A stretch of DNA of 64,000 bases from an uncultured Mediterraneibacter sp. (GCA_944381935.1 CALWMN010000003.1:1-64000); one strand, 5' to 3'; positions 14,262-23,415 are shown, numbered from the stretch's first letter. A program made the numbers and translations. The notes: a model not told the origin generated them from the sequence alone.

Positions 14262-15196
14262 TATTAAGCGTGAGCAGAAGAACCGATGTGCCAAATTACT
14301 ATGCAGACTGGTTCATCCACAGAATTGAAGAGAGGTTCTTATATGTACGTAATCCCATGAATACACATCAAATAAGCAGAATAGACTTATCGCCGGATGT
14401 GATAGATTGCATCGTATTCTGGACCAAAAATCCTGCAAATATGATAGAAAAGCTGGAATGGTTGAAAGATTATGTATACTATTTTCAATTTACCCTTACG
14501 GGATATGGCAGGGATATTGAACCTGGCCTCCCGGATAAAAGAGAGGAACTTATCCCGACATTCAAGGCTTTGTCCGAAAAAATTGGAAAAGAAAAAGTAA
14601 TATGGCGATATGATCCCGTTTTGATAAGTAAGCGATATACCGTGGATTACCATTTAAAAGCTTTTGAGGAAATAGCAGGAAGTCTTGCAGATTACACGGA
14701 CAAGGTGGTGATCAGCTTTGTTGATTTATATGCCAAAACACAGCGAAACACGAAGGGACTTGGAATTAAGCAAATGACAAATGATGAGATAACTGGTTTG
14801 GCAGCTCAAATGGCGCAAATTGCCTCAAAATATCATTTAATAATTGAATCCTGTGCAGAGAGGATCAATCTTCAGAAAGTTGGCATTCAGCACGGATGCT
14901 GTATAGATAAAAAATTAATTGAGAAGATACTGGGGTGTAAGTTGATTGGTGAAAAGGACAAGAATCAGAGAGAAGAGTGCGGATGCCTGGAAAGTGTGGA
15001 AGCAGGAACATATAATACTTGTCTCAATGGCTGTAAATATTGCTATGCAAATTTTAATGATGGGCAGGTAAAAGAGAATGTAAAATCGTATAACCAGGAC
15101 TCCCCATTATTATGTGGTAATATCGATTCAGAGGATAAGATTACGGATAGAAAAGTGAAGTCATTAAAAGATACTCAGCTTAGCTTTTTTGATTAA
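14258..15196 (+). CDS. DUF1848 family protein with C-terminal cysteine cluster
   Basis: 312 residues. The start ILSVSRRTDVPNYYADWF and the later VFWTKNP, WRYDPVL and FVDLYAKT are the DUF1848 signature. Near the C-terminus are CGCL and then CLNGCKYCYANF, a CX3CX2C triad like that of radical-SAM enzymes but placed at the end rather than the beginning; upstream HGCC may add ligands. A TIM-barrel radical-SAM-related [4Fe-4S] protein is a fair inference. The substrate is unknown. The C-terminus after the cluster is poorly ordered. Confidence 0.8.
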   Translation: MILSVSRRTDVPNYYADWFIHRIEERFLYVRNPMNTHQISRIDLSPDVIDCIVFWTKNPANMIEKLEWLKDYVYYFQFTLTGYGRDIEPGLPDKREELIPTFKALSEKIGKEKVIWRYDPVLISKRYTVDYHLKAFEEIAGSLADYTDKVVISFVDLYAKTQRNTKGLGIKQMTNDEITGLAAQMAQIASKYHLIIESCAERINLQKVGIQHGCCIDKKLIEKILGCKLIGEKDKNQREECGCLESVEAGTYNTCLNGCKYCYANFNDGQVKENVKSYNQDSPLLCGNIDSEDKITDRKVKSLKDTQLSFFD

Positions 15197-15208
15197 TTTA
15201 TCTACAAA

Positions 15209-15244
15209 AAAGGCACGGAGGTCGGAATCTTCCTCTGTGCCTTT
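15209..15244. terminator. bidirectional terminator
   Basis: A 13-bp stem (AAAGGCACGGAGG / CCTCTGTGCCTTT, one G-U) between convergent DUF1848 and the transporter, with A and T runs on both sides. Confidence 0.8.
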
Positions 15245-15284
15245 CGATTGCATAGTAAACTGGCGTAAGAAGTGCTCTTATTCT

Positions 15285-16574
15285 TTATCCCTGATTCTTA
15301 CCCAGTGCAAAATAGCGCTTTTTGATCGCATTTCCGAGCATTCCGCCTCCGAACAGGAAGATAAAGTAAACCCAGCCGGACAGAGACAGGTTTGCGATGG
15401 GACTGTAAAGAGCGCCCACATTACAACCGTTGGAGAGACGTGTGCCGACTCCCATCAGAAGACCGCCGATGACGTAGATAAGGGCTTCCTTCGGGGTAAT
15501 CTTAAGCCCTTCCTTGAACTGTTTCACAAACATTCCCATCATCAGGCTGGCAATCAGTGAGCCGACAATGATACAGGTGTTTTGCACGTTCATCGCGTTG
15601 TCGAAGAACGGCATTGTAAAGGATTCAGCGCCTTGATATGTAAAGCCGGTGATTGTCTCAACCGGAACACCAAAGACCATGAGCAGCCTTCCGAACCAGT
15701 ATCCGTAAGGTGTGGAAGCACCCCAGCCTCCTTTTGTTATAATCATAAGGGTTGAGAACAGGATTGTGATTGCAACAGCCCCCATTTTCAGAGTCCACGG
15801 TTTTGCGAATACACGATATACTGTTGTTTCAGAGAGGACCGGAACAGCAGACTGGTCCTGAAGGACTTCAATCTCTTCTTTTTCCTGCTCAATCTCTGTA
15901 TCGACTCCTGAATATGTACCGGATTTACGGCGATGGTTTTCATATGCCTTGCCAAGACCTGCTGCGATAAGGCAGAGAATGCCGGTCAGGATGATGGCGC
16001 CTAGATAACCGTCCATGCCGTCAAATTTAAAGAAATCCGGAAGAAATACACCTGTTTCATAGGAGGAACTGTGTACCAGGGTATCCGTAACCCATCCCTG
16101 TGTAGCCTGGAGGGGAAATCCGATATAGACGCCCACACCAAAGAAAAACAGGGTGATAACGGCTCTGGAGGGTCCTGCAACGATATCTGTCAGTACACCG
16201 GATGCACAACACATACAGAAAGCCATGCCGACACCGAACATGACGCCGCCGACGATCAGTCCCAGATTGATCTGGTTGATCCAGAGTCCGTAGTTTTCTG
16301 CACCTCCGGTAAAGCAGAGGGCAGCAGTAATGACCGCACTCATAAAGAACATAAAGGTCAGTGTCCTGAGAAGTTTTGTTGAACCGGCATTGTAGGCTCT
16401 GTTTGCGCTCCCTGCAAATCCGAACATGGCGCGGGTCAGGGCATATCCCAGTCCCAGTCCGACCAGCATACGGTAGAAAAGGCCGCTGTCCTTCAAGAAA
16501 GCAGCGCCGGCAAGAAGAACGACAACAAGCACGATAATGCCAACGATAAATTCTGTTTTATTGATCTTTTTCAT
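15285..16574 (-). CDS. YeeE/YedE (TsuA-like) sulfur-compound transporter
   Basis: 429 residues, about ten hydrophobic segments in two halves joined by a charged loop (EIEQEKEEIEVLQDQS). Family marks are CMCCASGVL and SNGCNVGALYSPIANLSLSG; conserved cysteines in this family pass thiosulfate through the membrane. It follows the CoA-disulfide reductase/rhodanese gene by about 70 bases on the same strand, which supports uptake of thiosulfate or other sulfane-sulfur compounds for cytosolic use. The exact substrate is inference. Confidence 0.85.
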   Translation of the reverse strand: MKKINKTEFIVGIIVLVVVLLAGAAFLKDSGLFYRMLVGLGLGYALTRAMFGFAGSANRAYNAGSTKLLRTLTFMFFMSAVITAALCFTGGAENYGLWINQINLGLIVGGVMFGVGMAFCMCCASGVLTDIVAGPSRAVITLFFFGVGVYIGFPLQATQGWVTDTLVHSSSYETGVFLPDFFKFDGMDGYLGAIILTGILCLIAAGLGKAYENHRRKSGTYSGVDTEIEQEKEEIEVLQDQSAVPVLSETTVYRVFAKPWTLKMGAVAITILFSTLMIITKGGWGASTPYGYWFGRLLMVFGVPVETITGFTYQGAESFTMPFFDNAMNVQNTCIIVGSLIASLMMGMFVKQFKEGLKITPKEALIYVIGGLLMGVGTRLSNGCNVGALYSPIANLSLSGWVYFIFLFGGGMLGNAIKKRYFALGKNQG

Positions 16575-16607
16575 TTTTCTTTCATTCCTTTTCCCTTTTG
16601 GTATTTT

Positions 16608-16637
16608 CGGCGACTGCCTGCCTTACGGCAGGCGCCG
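16608..16637 (-). repeat. intercistronic hairpin
   Basis: GCCTGCC / GGCAGGC with a TTAC loop, extended outward by CGGCG / CGCCG. It lies between the reductase stop and the transporter start and has no T tract on the transcribed strand, so mRNA stability or partial attenuation is more likely than full termination. Confidence 0.55.
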
Positions 16638-16647
16638 CCGTTATCCG

Positions 16648-18336
16648 TCAGTTAAAATTGTAGGCTGTGACAATAGGTTTGCGGTTCTGCTTCACATCAT
16701 TGAAATATTCATAGAAGCACAGCCCGAGAAAACTTCCGGAAATATTATAAATATTGTCAAATCCGTTCCCCTGCAGGGCAAGGAGTGCGTTATAGCTTCT
16801 CTGGGAGCTTCTGCAGTGAAGGTAGACAGGACGGTCTTTCGGGATTTCATCCATGCGCTGCCGGATCTGGCTGAGGGGGATATTCACGGCTGTTGTAATG
16901 TGCCCATGGGCATATTCTCCTTCTTCCCTCACATCGATAATATATGCACCGGATTCTACGAGATCTCTTACCTGGTCAACGCGTACCTGTCGGAAAGTTC
17001 CCTGAAGCAGATTGCATGCTACCAGGCCGGCATGGTTGCCGGCATCCTTTGCCGTTGAGAACGGAGGAGCATAGCAGAGTTCAAGATCCCGGAGATCGTC
17101 TACTGTACCGCCGAATTTGATCAGTGTTGCGACAATGTCTACCCGCTTTGCCGCGTCCCCTCTTGAGATCGCCTGTGCACCGAGCACCTTTCCTGTCGGC
17201 ACTTCATAGATCAGTTTATAGTGGAGCGGGCAGTTCCCCGGCATGAGCCCTACTTTGTCCTGCGGGATTACATATGCGATATCATAGCTGATCCCTTCTT
17301 CCTCACACTGTGCGGCCGTAAGTCCTGTACTTGCTGCGTTGTAATCAAATACTTTGATACAACTGGAGCCGATGAATCCGGTATTCCGCACCGGACGTCC
17401 ATAGATATGGTCCGCTGCGGCTCTTGCCTGTTTCTGGGCAGGACCGGCAAGCGGGAGCATGGTAGGCTTGTGGGTCAGCGCGTTGAACACTTCGATGGCG
17501 TCGCCCACTGCATAGATATCAGGATCATTTGTCCGGTAATTGGGATCGACTTTGATTGCACCGCGGCTGTTTAATTCAAGTCCGGCATCCTTTGCCAGCC
17601 CGGAATCCGGTGTCACGCCGACAGCCATGACGACGGCCTCGCCTTCCACAACCTTACCGGATTCCAAAACCATATCGGAACCCTTAAATTCCACCGCCTT
17701 GTCGGCAAGGATCAGGTCGATGCCCTTGTCCATCATCTCTTTGTGGAGGATCTGGACCATGTCGTAATCATATGTGCGAAGGACCTGGGGCATTGCCTCA
17801 ACGAGGGATACGGTGTATCCCGCCTCCGTCAGGTTTTCAGCAACTTCAACACCTATGAAGCCCCCCCCGACTACAGAGACTTTCTTCACATCCTTTTCTT
17901 TCAGGAAGGAATACAGTTTTGCAATGTCGACGACATTTTTAACGACAAAAATATTTGCATTTTCAATACCTTTCACATTTGGGATGACGGCATTTGCACC
18001 GGGAGCAAGGATCAGCTTGTCATAGCTTTCCTCGTATTCCTGCTCATTCAGAAGATTTTTTACCCTGACTTTTTTTCCAGTTCTGTCAATGGAGAGCACT
18101 TCATTGGAGACGCGCGCCTCGATATTGTACTGGCATGCGAACTGTTCCGGACTCATCAGGACAAGTTTATCATCAGCGTCTACCTGCCCGCTCAGGCGAT
18201 AAGGCAGACAGCAGTTTGAAAATGACACGTGAGGCCCTTTTTCAAACATGACGATTTCCGCCTGTTCATCCAGACGTCTCAGGCGGGCCGCCGTACTTGC
18301 TCCGCCTGCCACTCCTCCAACAACTACATATTTCAT
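16648..18336 (-). CDS. CoA-disulfide reductase fused to a rhodanese domain
   Basis: 562 residues. FAD site VVGGVAGGASTAARLRRL (5-22), the redox-Cys loop SFSNCCLPYRLSG, an NAD(P)H site (VVGGGFIGVEVAENL) and the FAD-closing IYAVGDAIEV. A reductase dimerisation region follows, then a C-terminal rhodanese domain with active loop HCRSSQRSY (Cys508). Such enzymes reduce CoA disulfide or CoA persulfide and handle sulfane sulfur. Cys42 is the canonical catalytic residue; Cys43 replaces the usual Gly or Ala. The operon with a permease and TsuA-like transporter fits sulfur assimilation or polysulfide handling. Confidence 0.92.
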   Translation of the reverse strand: MKYVVVGGVAGGASTAARLRRLDEQAEIVMFEKGPHVSFSNCCLPYRLSGQVDADDKLVLMSPEQFACQYNIEARVSNEVLSIDRTGKKVRVKNLLNEQEYEESYDKLILAPGANAVIPNVKGIENANIFVVKNVVDIAKLYSFLKEKDVKKVSVVGGGFIGVEVAENLTEAGYTVSLVEAMPQVLRTYDYDMVQILHKEMMDKGIDLILADKAVEFKGSDMVLESGKVVEGEAVVMAVGVTPDSGLAKDAGLELNSRGAIKVDPNYRTNDPDIYAVGDAIEVFNALTHKPTMLPLAGPAQKQARAAADHIYGRPVRNTGFIGSSCIKVFDYNAASTGLTAAQCEEEGISYDIAYVIPQDKVGLMPGNCPLHYKLIYEVPTGKVLGAQAISRGDAAKRVDIVATLIKFGGTVDDLRDLELCYAPPFSTAKDAGNHAGLVACNLLQGTFRQVRVDQVRDLVESGAYIIDVREEGEYAHGHITTAVNIPLSQIRQRMDEIPKDRPVYLHCRSSQRSYNALLALQGNGFDNIYNISGSFLGLCFYEYFNDVKQNRKPIVTAYNFN

Positions 18337-18378
18337 TTCTTTTCCTCCTTTGGTTTATATATTAAGTAAAGCAGAATG

Positions 18379-19719
18379 TCAGGATCTGCCCTGCTTTCTT
18401 TTATCAGCCAGGGACATGCGGATAAAGAAGTATGCCCCGACAATGATCCAGACGCTGAGAAAGATCAGCGCCGGTCTGCTCAGTGCTGCCGGACTGGACG
18501 GGACAATAAGAAGGAGCATGAACAGAAAGGCGAGCATTGCCCCGATGAATCCGAGAATCCGGTCCGGTCTGCTTCTGGCGATCCTGAAGGTATTCAGGCA
18601 GACATAAAAATACGTGACTGCTGCGCCAAAAGAGCACATATCTACAATCCAGGTAACTACTTCCCGGCCGAAGAAACAGGCAAAAATGCTGATTACTGAG
18701 ACGGCAAGTATTGCGTTTCTCAGAATACCGCGTTCTGTGATCCTGCCGACCTGGCGCGGCAGAATATTCTGTCTTCCCATAGAACAGATCAGCTTCGTCG
18801 AGCAGATCATGAATCCGTTGATCCCGCCGGACACAGCGCTCCCCAGTGCAATGACAAGCATGAGAAATCCGATCAGCCCCAGATGCTCAAGTACGCCGCT
18901 TCCCAGCGCCCAGTCCAGAGATTTTGCCTCTTCGGGCCCATAGGCGAGCGCCGTAGTAAAATTCAAAAGTATGTAGCAGCCCATCCCGATCAGCAGAGAG
19001 GTCACTGCCATCAGAGATGCCTTGCGCCTGCTGATCCCCATATCCTTTACGAGCTGAGGGACAGCGTCAAATCCGATAAACAGAAACGGCGTGATTGCCA
19101 CGACCTGAAGTACCTGCCCGAGATTGAAGCTGTTGTTGTCAATATAATTTTCCCGGAAAGTCTCCAGGTCAGCCTGAAATAGCATGGCGACAAATACGGC
19201 GAGGACGCAGATGACGAGGGCGGCAACGATGATAAACTGAGCCTTGCCAGACTGCTTGATCCCTTTGAGGTTCAGCGCCATGAAAAAGAGAATAATCAGG
19301 ACTGAAACAAGAGCTTCCCCCAGATAGATCGGATCTCCGGCAATCGTATAGAGATATCCGACATTCAGGATCCCCGGGAAAAGCTTATCTATTACAAGAG
19401 GGAAAGCCGTTGCATTTAAGGGCACCAGGCTTAAGTAGGCAAGGAAGAGGAACCATCCGACAATAAAAGCATTTTTCCTGCCCATAAAGATCAGGATGTA
19501 GGAAAACTCCCCGCCTTCATCGATATCCTGCTGGAGCATATACCAGTAGCTCCTCTCAATGACAATGATCGCCATTGTTCCGCAGAACAGACCGATCGAA
19601 GTGTTGATTACGCCGGAATTATAGAGGAACTGGCTTCCCGGGAGCATGAAAGAACCCCATCCTATAATTGCGCCGAGAAGAATGGCAAAGACCTCACCGG
19701 GCCCGAGTTTTTTCTGCAT
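18379..19719 (-). CDS. APC-family amino-acid permease
   Basis: 446 residues with about twelve transmembrane segments. The N-terminal LGPGEVFAILLGAIIGWGSF with GxxIG-type turn, and the Gly/Pro-rich helices that follow, place it in the amino acid-polyamine-organocation superfamily. It starts after CGGAGG on the reverse strand. The stop is 42 bases from the CoA-disulfide reductase, so the three genes 18379, 16648 and 15285 form one leftward operon. A sulfur amino acid such as cysteine would fit this context, but the sequence does not show it. Confidence 0.85.
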   Translation of the reverse strand: MQKKLGPGEVFAILLGAIIGWGSFMLPGSQFLYNSGVINTSIGLFCGTMAIIVIERSYWYMLQQDIDEGGEFSYILIFMGRKNAFIVGWFLFLAYLSLVPLNATAFPLVIDKLFPGILNVGYLYTIAGDPIYLGEALVSVLIILFFMALNLKGIKQSGKAQFIIVAALVICVLAVFVAMLFQADLETFRENYIDNNSFNLGQVLQVVAITPFLFIGFDAVPQLVKDMGISRRKASLMAVTSLLIGMGCYILLNFTTALAYGPEEAKSLDWALGSGVLEHLGLIGFLMLVIALGSAVSGGINGFMICSTKLICSMGRQNILPRQVGRITERGILRNAILAVSVISIFACFFGREVVTWIVDMCSFGAAVTYFYVCLNTFRIARSRPDRILGFIGAMLAFLFMLLLIVPSSPAALSRPALIFLSVWIIVGAYFFIRMSLADKRKQGRS

Positions 19720-19744
19720 AATTGAGCCTCCGTTATCTTAAAAT

Positions 19745-19776
19745 CCATGCCAAATCCGATAGTATATCCGGCATGG
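19745..19776 (-). promoter_or_regulatory. leader hairpin of the sulfur operon
   Basis: CCATGCC / GGCATGG arms around an 18-base loop in the 5' leader, 25 bases upstream of the permease start. No T tract. Confidence 0.4.
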
Positions 19777-19825
19777 CGGCATAAAGGACCCTGTATAAAA
19801 GAGAGAAAACAGAGCCGTTTCCCTA

Positions 19826-19854
19826 ATTATATCCAATACTATATCTCGTGTCAA
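19826..19854 (-). promoter_or_regulatory. promoter of the sulfur operon
   Basis: On the reverse strand, TTGACA (19854-19849), 17-bp spacer, TATAAT (19831-19826). It fires toward the permease at 19719 with a leader of about 100 bases. Confidence 0.8.
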
Positions 19855-19964
19855 TGAAGCTTTTTTACACAACATGTGCGTAAATGAAATGAGCAGAGAA
19901 GAAATCTGTTTTTTCTGTATTTATCAGAGGAGAATACAGGCCTGCAAATTGAAATATAAGAAAA

Positions 19965-20063
19965 CTCCGGGGGCGGATGCAGCATTTCCAAAGAAAAAAT
20001 GTCAGTCGTTGTTGTTGATGAGGTAATTGACTTTTTTCGGAAACACTGCATCCGCCCCCGGAG
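19965..20063. repeat. 99-base nested inverted repeat downstream of gdh
   Basis: An 18-bp perfect outer stem (19965-19982 with 20046-20063; arm begins CTCCGGGGGCGGATGCAG) encloses a 63-base interior that partly refolds: TTTCC ... TGTCA against TTGAC ... GGAAA. It starts 18 bases past the gdh stop. The reverse strand continues TTTTCTTATATTTC, so it probably terminates gdh, but its size and interior are far beyond a normal terminator. Confidence 0.65.
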
Positions 20064-20080
20064 CCTGTCTGTGAAGAAGA

Positions 20081-21343
20081 TCAGGGCCATATTGCCCTGG
20101 CTGTCTTTGCATCTACAACGCGCTTTACCGCTATGAGATAAGCTCCGGTGCGCAGCGGGACTTTTCTCTGCACAGCAAGATCCCACACCGCCTCAAAAGA
20201 GCGGTCCATAATATCTTTCAGCTTTTCATTTACGATTTTTTCCGTCCAGCTTACAGACTGGATATTCTGGACCCACTCAAAATAGGAGACAACCACGCCG
20301 CCTGCATTTGCCAGAATGTCAGGTACAACTGCCACCTTCTTTTGGTTCAGGATTCTGTCCGCATCGGCAGTAGTAGGGCCGTTAGCTGCTTCCACAATAA
20401 TTTTTGCCTTAATGCGGTCCGCATTTTCACAGTTGATCTGGTTTTCAAGCGCTGCCGGTACGAGCAGGGATACGTCCAATTCCAGGAGAGCCTTGTTTGT
20501 AATATGCACAACATTATCCCTTTCATAGTCTTTCAGAAGATTGTTCGCATTATCGGAGAGGTAGGCGGTAATATCCGGGATATCCAGTCCTCCGGGGCAG
20601 TAAATGGCGCCTGACACATCGCTGACAGCGACGATCTTCATGCCCTCGTCATAAAGGAGACCGGCAGTCGTGCTTCCGACATTTCCCATGCCCTGTATGG
20701 CGACAGGCTGATTTTCCAGCGGAATATGAAGCTTTTTAAAAATATTTTTTACCGTGATCATGACACCCCGTCCCGTAGCGGAGCTTCTGCCAAGGGCGCC
20801 CCCGAGCTCGACCGGCTTCCCGGTGACAACTCCGTGGATGCAATGACCTTTCAGCATGCTGTAGGTATCCATCATCCATCCCATAATTTTCGGGGAAGTG
20901 CCGACGTCAGGGGCGGGAATGTCCTGTTCCGGTCCGATAAGAGGGGCGATTGCAGCGGTAAACCTCCTGGTAACTGCCCGGATCTCATCCTCTGATAGCT
21001 GGGAGGGATCACATACAACGCCGCCTTTCCCGCCGCCGTAAGGGATATTGACAACCGCGCATTTAAACGTCATCCAGGCGGCAAGGGCACGGACTTCGTC
21101 AGGGTTCACATCAGGGTGAAAGCGGATACCGCCTTTTGCAGGGCCTCGGGAAGTAGAGTGTTGGATCCGGTATCCCTCAAATACCCGGGTGGAACCGTCG
21201 TCCATACGAACCGGGACAGAAACCTTTAATTCCCGTTCGGGATATTTTACAGATTCAATGTCATTGTCTGAATAACCCAGGATTGCGGCAGCTTCATCCA
21301 CAATTCTTAATACATTGTCATATGGATTATATTCTTTTGACAT
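20081..21343 (-). CDS. gdh: NAD(P)-dependent glutamate dehydrogenase (Glu/Leu/Phe/Val family)
   Basis: 420 residues, typical of the shorter hexameric family. Visible marks: GGIRFHPDV substrate loop, the catalytic Lys region VVNIPYGGGKGGVV, DIPAPDVGTSPKIMGWMMD, the Rossmann turn IQGMGNVGSTTAGLLYD, and ILANAGGVVVSYFEWVQN. It interconverts glutamate with 2-oxoglutarate and ammonia and in fermenting clostridia often starts amino-acid catabolism. TTGAGGAA precedes the start. A perfect palindrome lies 72 bases upstream, and a headless GntR-type protein is divergently encoded. Confidence 0.92.
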   Translation of the reverse strand: MSKEYNPYDNVLRIVDEAAAILGYSDNDIESVKYPERELKVSVPVRMDDGSTRVFEGYRIQHSTSRGPAKGGIRFHPDVNPDEVRALAAWMTFKCAVVNIPYGGGKGGVVCDPSQLSEDEIRAVTRRFTAAIAPLIGPEQDIPAPDVGTSPKIMGWMMDTYSMLKGHCIHGVVTGKPVELGGALGRSSATGRGVMITVKNIFKKLHIPLENQPVAIQGMGNVGSTTAGLLYDEGMKIVAVSDVSGAIYCPGGLDIPDITAYLSDNANNLLKDYERDNVVHITNKALLELDVSLLVPAALENQINCENADRIKAKIIVEAANGPTTADADRILNQKKVAVVPDILANAGGVVVSYFEWVQNIQSVSWTEKIVNEKLKDIMDRSFEAVWDLAVQRKVPLRTGAYLIAVKRVVDAKTARAIWP

Positions 21344-21414
21344 ATATGTTTCCTCAATAGTTTTTTTCTGCTTTGTAATGTTGGAAAGCAGAGCAGTGTT
21401 GTCGGGTTACTGAA

Positions 21415-21430
21415 ATCTGAAATTTCAGAT
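21415..21430. promoter_or_regulatory. 16-bp perfect palindrome, operator candidate
   Basis: ATCTGAAATTTCAGAT reads identically on both strands. It lies between gdh and the FCD-domain gene, where GntR-family regulators usually bind. Confidence 0.55.
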
Positions 21431-21464
21431 ATGCGATATAGAAGAGATTGTAAATACAAGGAAA

Positions 21465-21848
21465 ATGTTCGAGGTATATTGCCTGGACACATATTTCGAC
21501 AGAGTGGATGAAAAAACGGTCCGCAGCTTTTATGACCAGTTCCAAAATTATGATAAACTGGAGCAGGAGACATATGAAAAACTGGATATACAACTGCACA
21601 GAATGTTTGTTGATATATCACATAACAAGATTTTGACAGATACTTATGAGAGGCTGAACGCAATGTTCAGCCTGGGGTACTTCCTGAGAACAGAGAAAAT
21701 AGATGTTGCGAATGAGGAACATCTGAGGATTCTTGAAGCCGTACAAAAAAATGACAGGAAGACAGCAGTAGAAGAACTGAAGCTTCATCTTGACAGAGTA
21801 AGAGAAGAAGTTACAGATTACTATCATGATACGAAAGAAGAAAAGTAA
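21465..21848 (+). pseudogene. GntR-family regulator lacking its DNA-binding domain
   Basis: 127 residues from ATG 21465, matching only the all-helical FCD ligand-binding domain of FadR-type GntR regulators (LDIQLHRMFVDISHNKIL, AMFSLGYFLRTEKIDVANEE, HLRILEAVQKNDRKTAVEEL). The frame is open for 17 more codons upstream (CDIEEIVNTRK fits an FCD start) before a TGA at 21411, and no winged helix is found. It is either a 5'-truncated gene or an FCD-only protein. Loss of the DNA-binding half would leave the adjacent palindrome without its regulator unless another supplies it. Confidence 0.6.
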
Positions 21849-21861
21849 AAAAGAATATTAC

Positions 21862-21890
21862 ATGCCGGTTCCGAAAAGAACCGGCATTTT
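21862..21890 (+). terminator. intrinsic terminator
   Basis: A 10-bp perfect stem ATGCCGGTTC / GAACCGGCAT with a 6-base loop and TTTT, right after the FCD gene. Confidence 0.8.
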
Positions 21891-22011
21891 AAGATCATCT
21901 GAATAAAAATTTATTTTACAGCTATTCATTTTTAGGCTATACTAAACGGGCAACATTTGTAAGAAAAGCGCCCCGCCACTTTGCATCGGTGCGGGATAAA
22001 ATGAGAGGAAA

Positions 22012-23415
22012 ATGGTCATGGCGATTTTTCAGGCTGTCTATAAAATACTGTGGGGAGATATCATTACAATCCCCCTTCCCGGCGGGAGTTCTCTGGGGCT
22101 TTCCCTCCTGGTGCTCATATTGGTTCCCGCAGGAATCTACTTTACAATAAGAACGCGATTCCTGCCGTTCAGGCTGTTCCCGGAGATGCTCTCCGTAACT
22201 CTTGAAAATAACAAAAAAACAGAACGGGAAGGGCTTTCCGGGGTGCAGGCTCTGATCGTCTCCACGGCATGCAGGGTGGGCATGGGCAATCTTGTGGGCG
22301 TGGTCGCTGCAATCTCCGCAGGAGGTGCGGGAGCCGTCTTCTGGATGTGGCTCATTGCGCTGCTGGGATCGTCCACAGCCTTCATCGAAGCCACGCTGGC
22401 ACAGATCTATAAAGAGAAAGACCCGCTCTACGGCGGGTACAGAGGAGGCCCGGCATACTATATCCACAGCTTATTCATCAGAAAAGGCAGCAGGAGAAAA
22501 CATTCGGTCATTGCCGCCCTGTTTGCACTCTCCGGCCTGATTTGCTGGTGCGGCATCAGCCAGGTGATCGGCAACTCGATCTCCTCCTCTTTTGAAAATG
22601 CGTTCCACATCCCGCCGCTCTGTTCAACGGTGCTGCTTGTGGCGGTTGCAGCCGTTATCGTGCTCAGAAAAAATGCGACCGTAAAAGTGCTGGATATCAT
22701 GGTGCCGATCATGGCGGCGTGTTACTTCTTTATTACAATCTTTATCATCGTGAGAAATGCGGGACAGATTCCCGCTGTGTTTGAACGGATTTTTGCGGAG
22801 GCGTTCGGACTGCGGCAGGCGGTCGGCGGCGGAATCGGAGCCGTGATCATGAACGGGGCGAAAAGGGGACTGTTCTCCAATGAGGCGGGGTCCGGCTCTG
22901 CGCCCTGCGCGGCAGCGGCGGCAGACATCAGCCATCCGGCAAAGGAAGGGCTGCTCCAGGCTCTGGGAGTCTTTATTGACACGCTTTTGATCTGCAGCTG
23001 TTCCGCCATGATCATGCTGCTCACACCCCGGGGAATGACGGAGGGACTGGAGGGAATGGATCTGCTGCAGACCGCGATGCGGTATCACCTGGGAGAGTTC
23101 GGCGTGATCTTCATTGCAGGAATCCTTTTTCTGTTCAGCTTCTCTACGTTTCTCGGGATCTTGTTCTATGCAAGGTCAAATGTATCTTATCTGTTCGGGG
23201 ATAACTGGCTCTCCCAGACCCTGTACAAGATTCTGGCGCTTGTCATGCTGTTCGCAGGCGGGCTTGCAGCGTATCAGTTTGTCTGGGATCTGGGAGATGT
23301 AGGCGTGGGTATGATGACAGTATTTAACATGATCGCGCTTATCCCGCTTGCACCAAAGGCTCTGGCATCCCTCAGGGATTATGAGAAAAATGAAATGCGG
23401 AAAAAGAGCCGTTAG
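22012..23415 (+). CDS. sodium:alanine/glycine symporter (AgcS family)
   Basis: 467 residues with about eleven membrane segments. Family signatures are IRTRFLPFRLFPEML, VSTACRVGMGNLVGVVAAIS, the conserved GGPAYYI, and GLFSNEAGSGSAPCAAAAA. These carriers import alanine, glycine or similar amino acids with sodium. ATG at 22012 or 22018 is possible; GAGAGG spacing does not decide. It converges on the AraC-type gene, and the two coding ends overlap by four bases. Confidence 0.92.
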   Translation: MVMAIFQAVYKILWGDIITIPLPGGSSLGLSLLVLILVPAGIYFTIRTRFLPFRLFPEMLSVTLENNKKTEREGLSGVQALIVSTACRVGMGNLVGVVAAISAGGAGAVFWMWLIALLGSSTAFIEATLAQIYKEKDPLYGGYRGGPAYYIHSLFIRKGSRRKHSVIAALFALSGLICWCGISQVIGNSISSSFENAFHIPPLCSTVLLVAVAAVIVLRKNATVKVLDIMVPIMAACYFFITIFIIVRNAGQIPAVFERIFAEAFGLRQAVGGGIGAVIMNGAKRGLFSNEAGSGSAPCAAAAADISHPAKEGLLQALGVFIDTLLICSCSAMIMLLTPRGMTEGLEGMDLLQTAMRYHLGEFGVIFIAGILFLFSFSTFLGILFYARSNVSYLFGDNWLSQTLYKILALVMLFAGGLAAYQFVWDLGDVGVGMMTVFNMIALIPLAPKALASLRDYEKNEMRKKSR

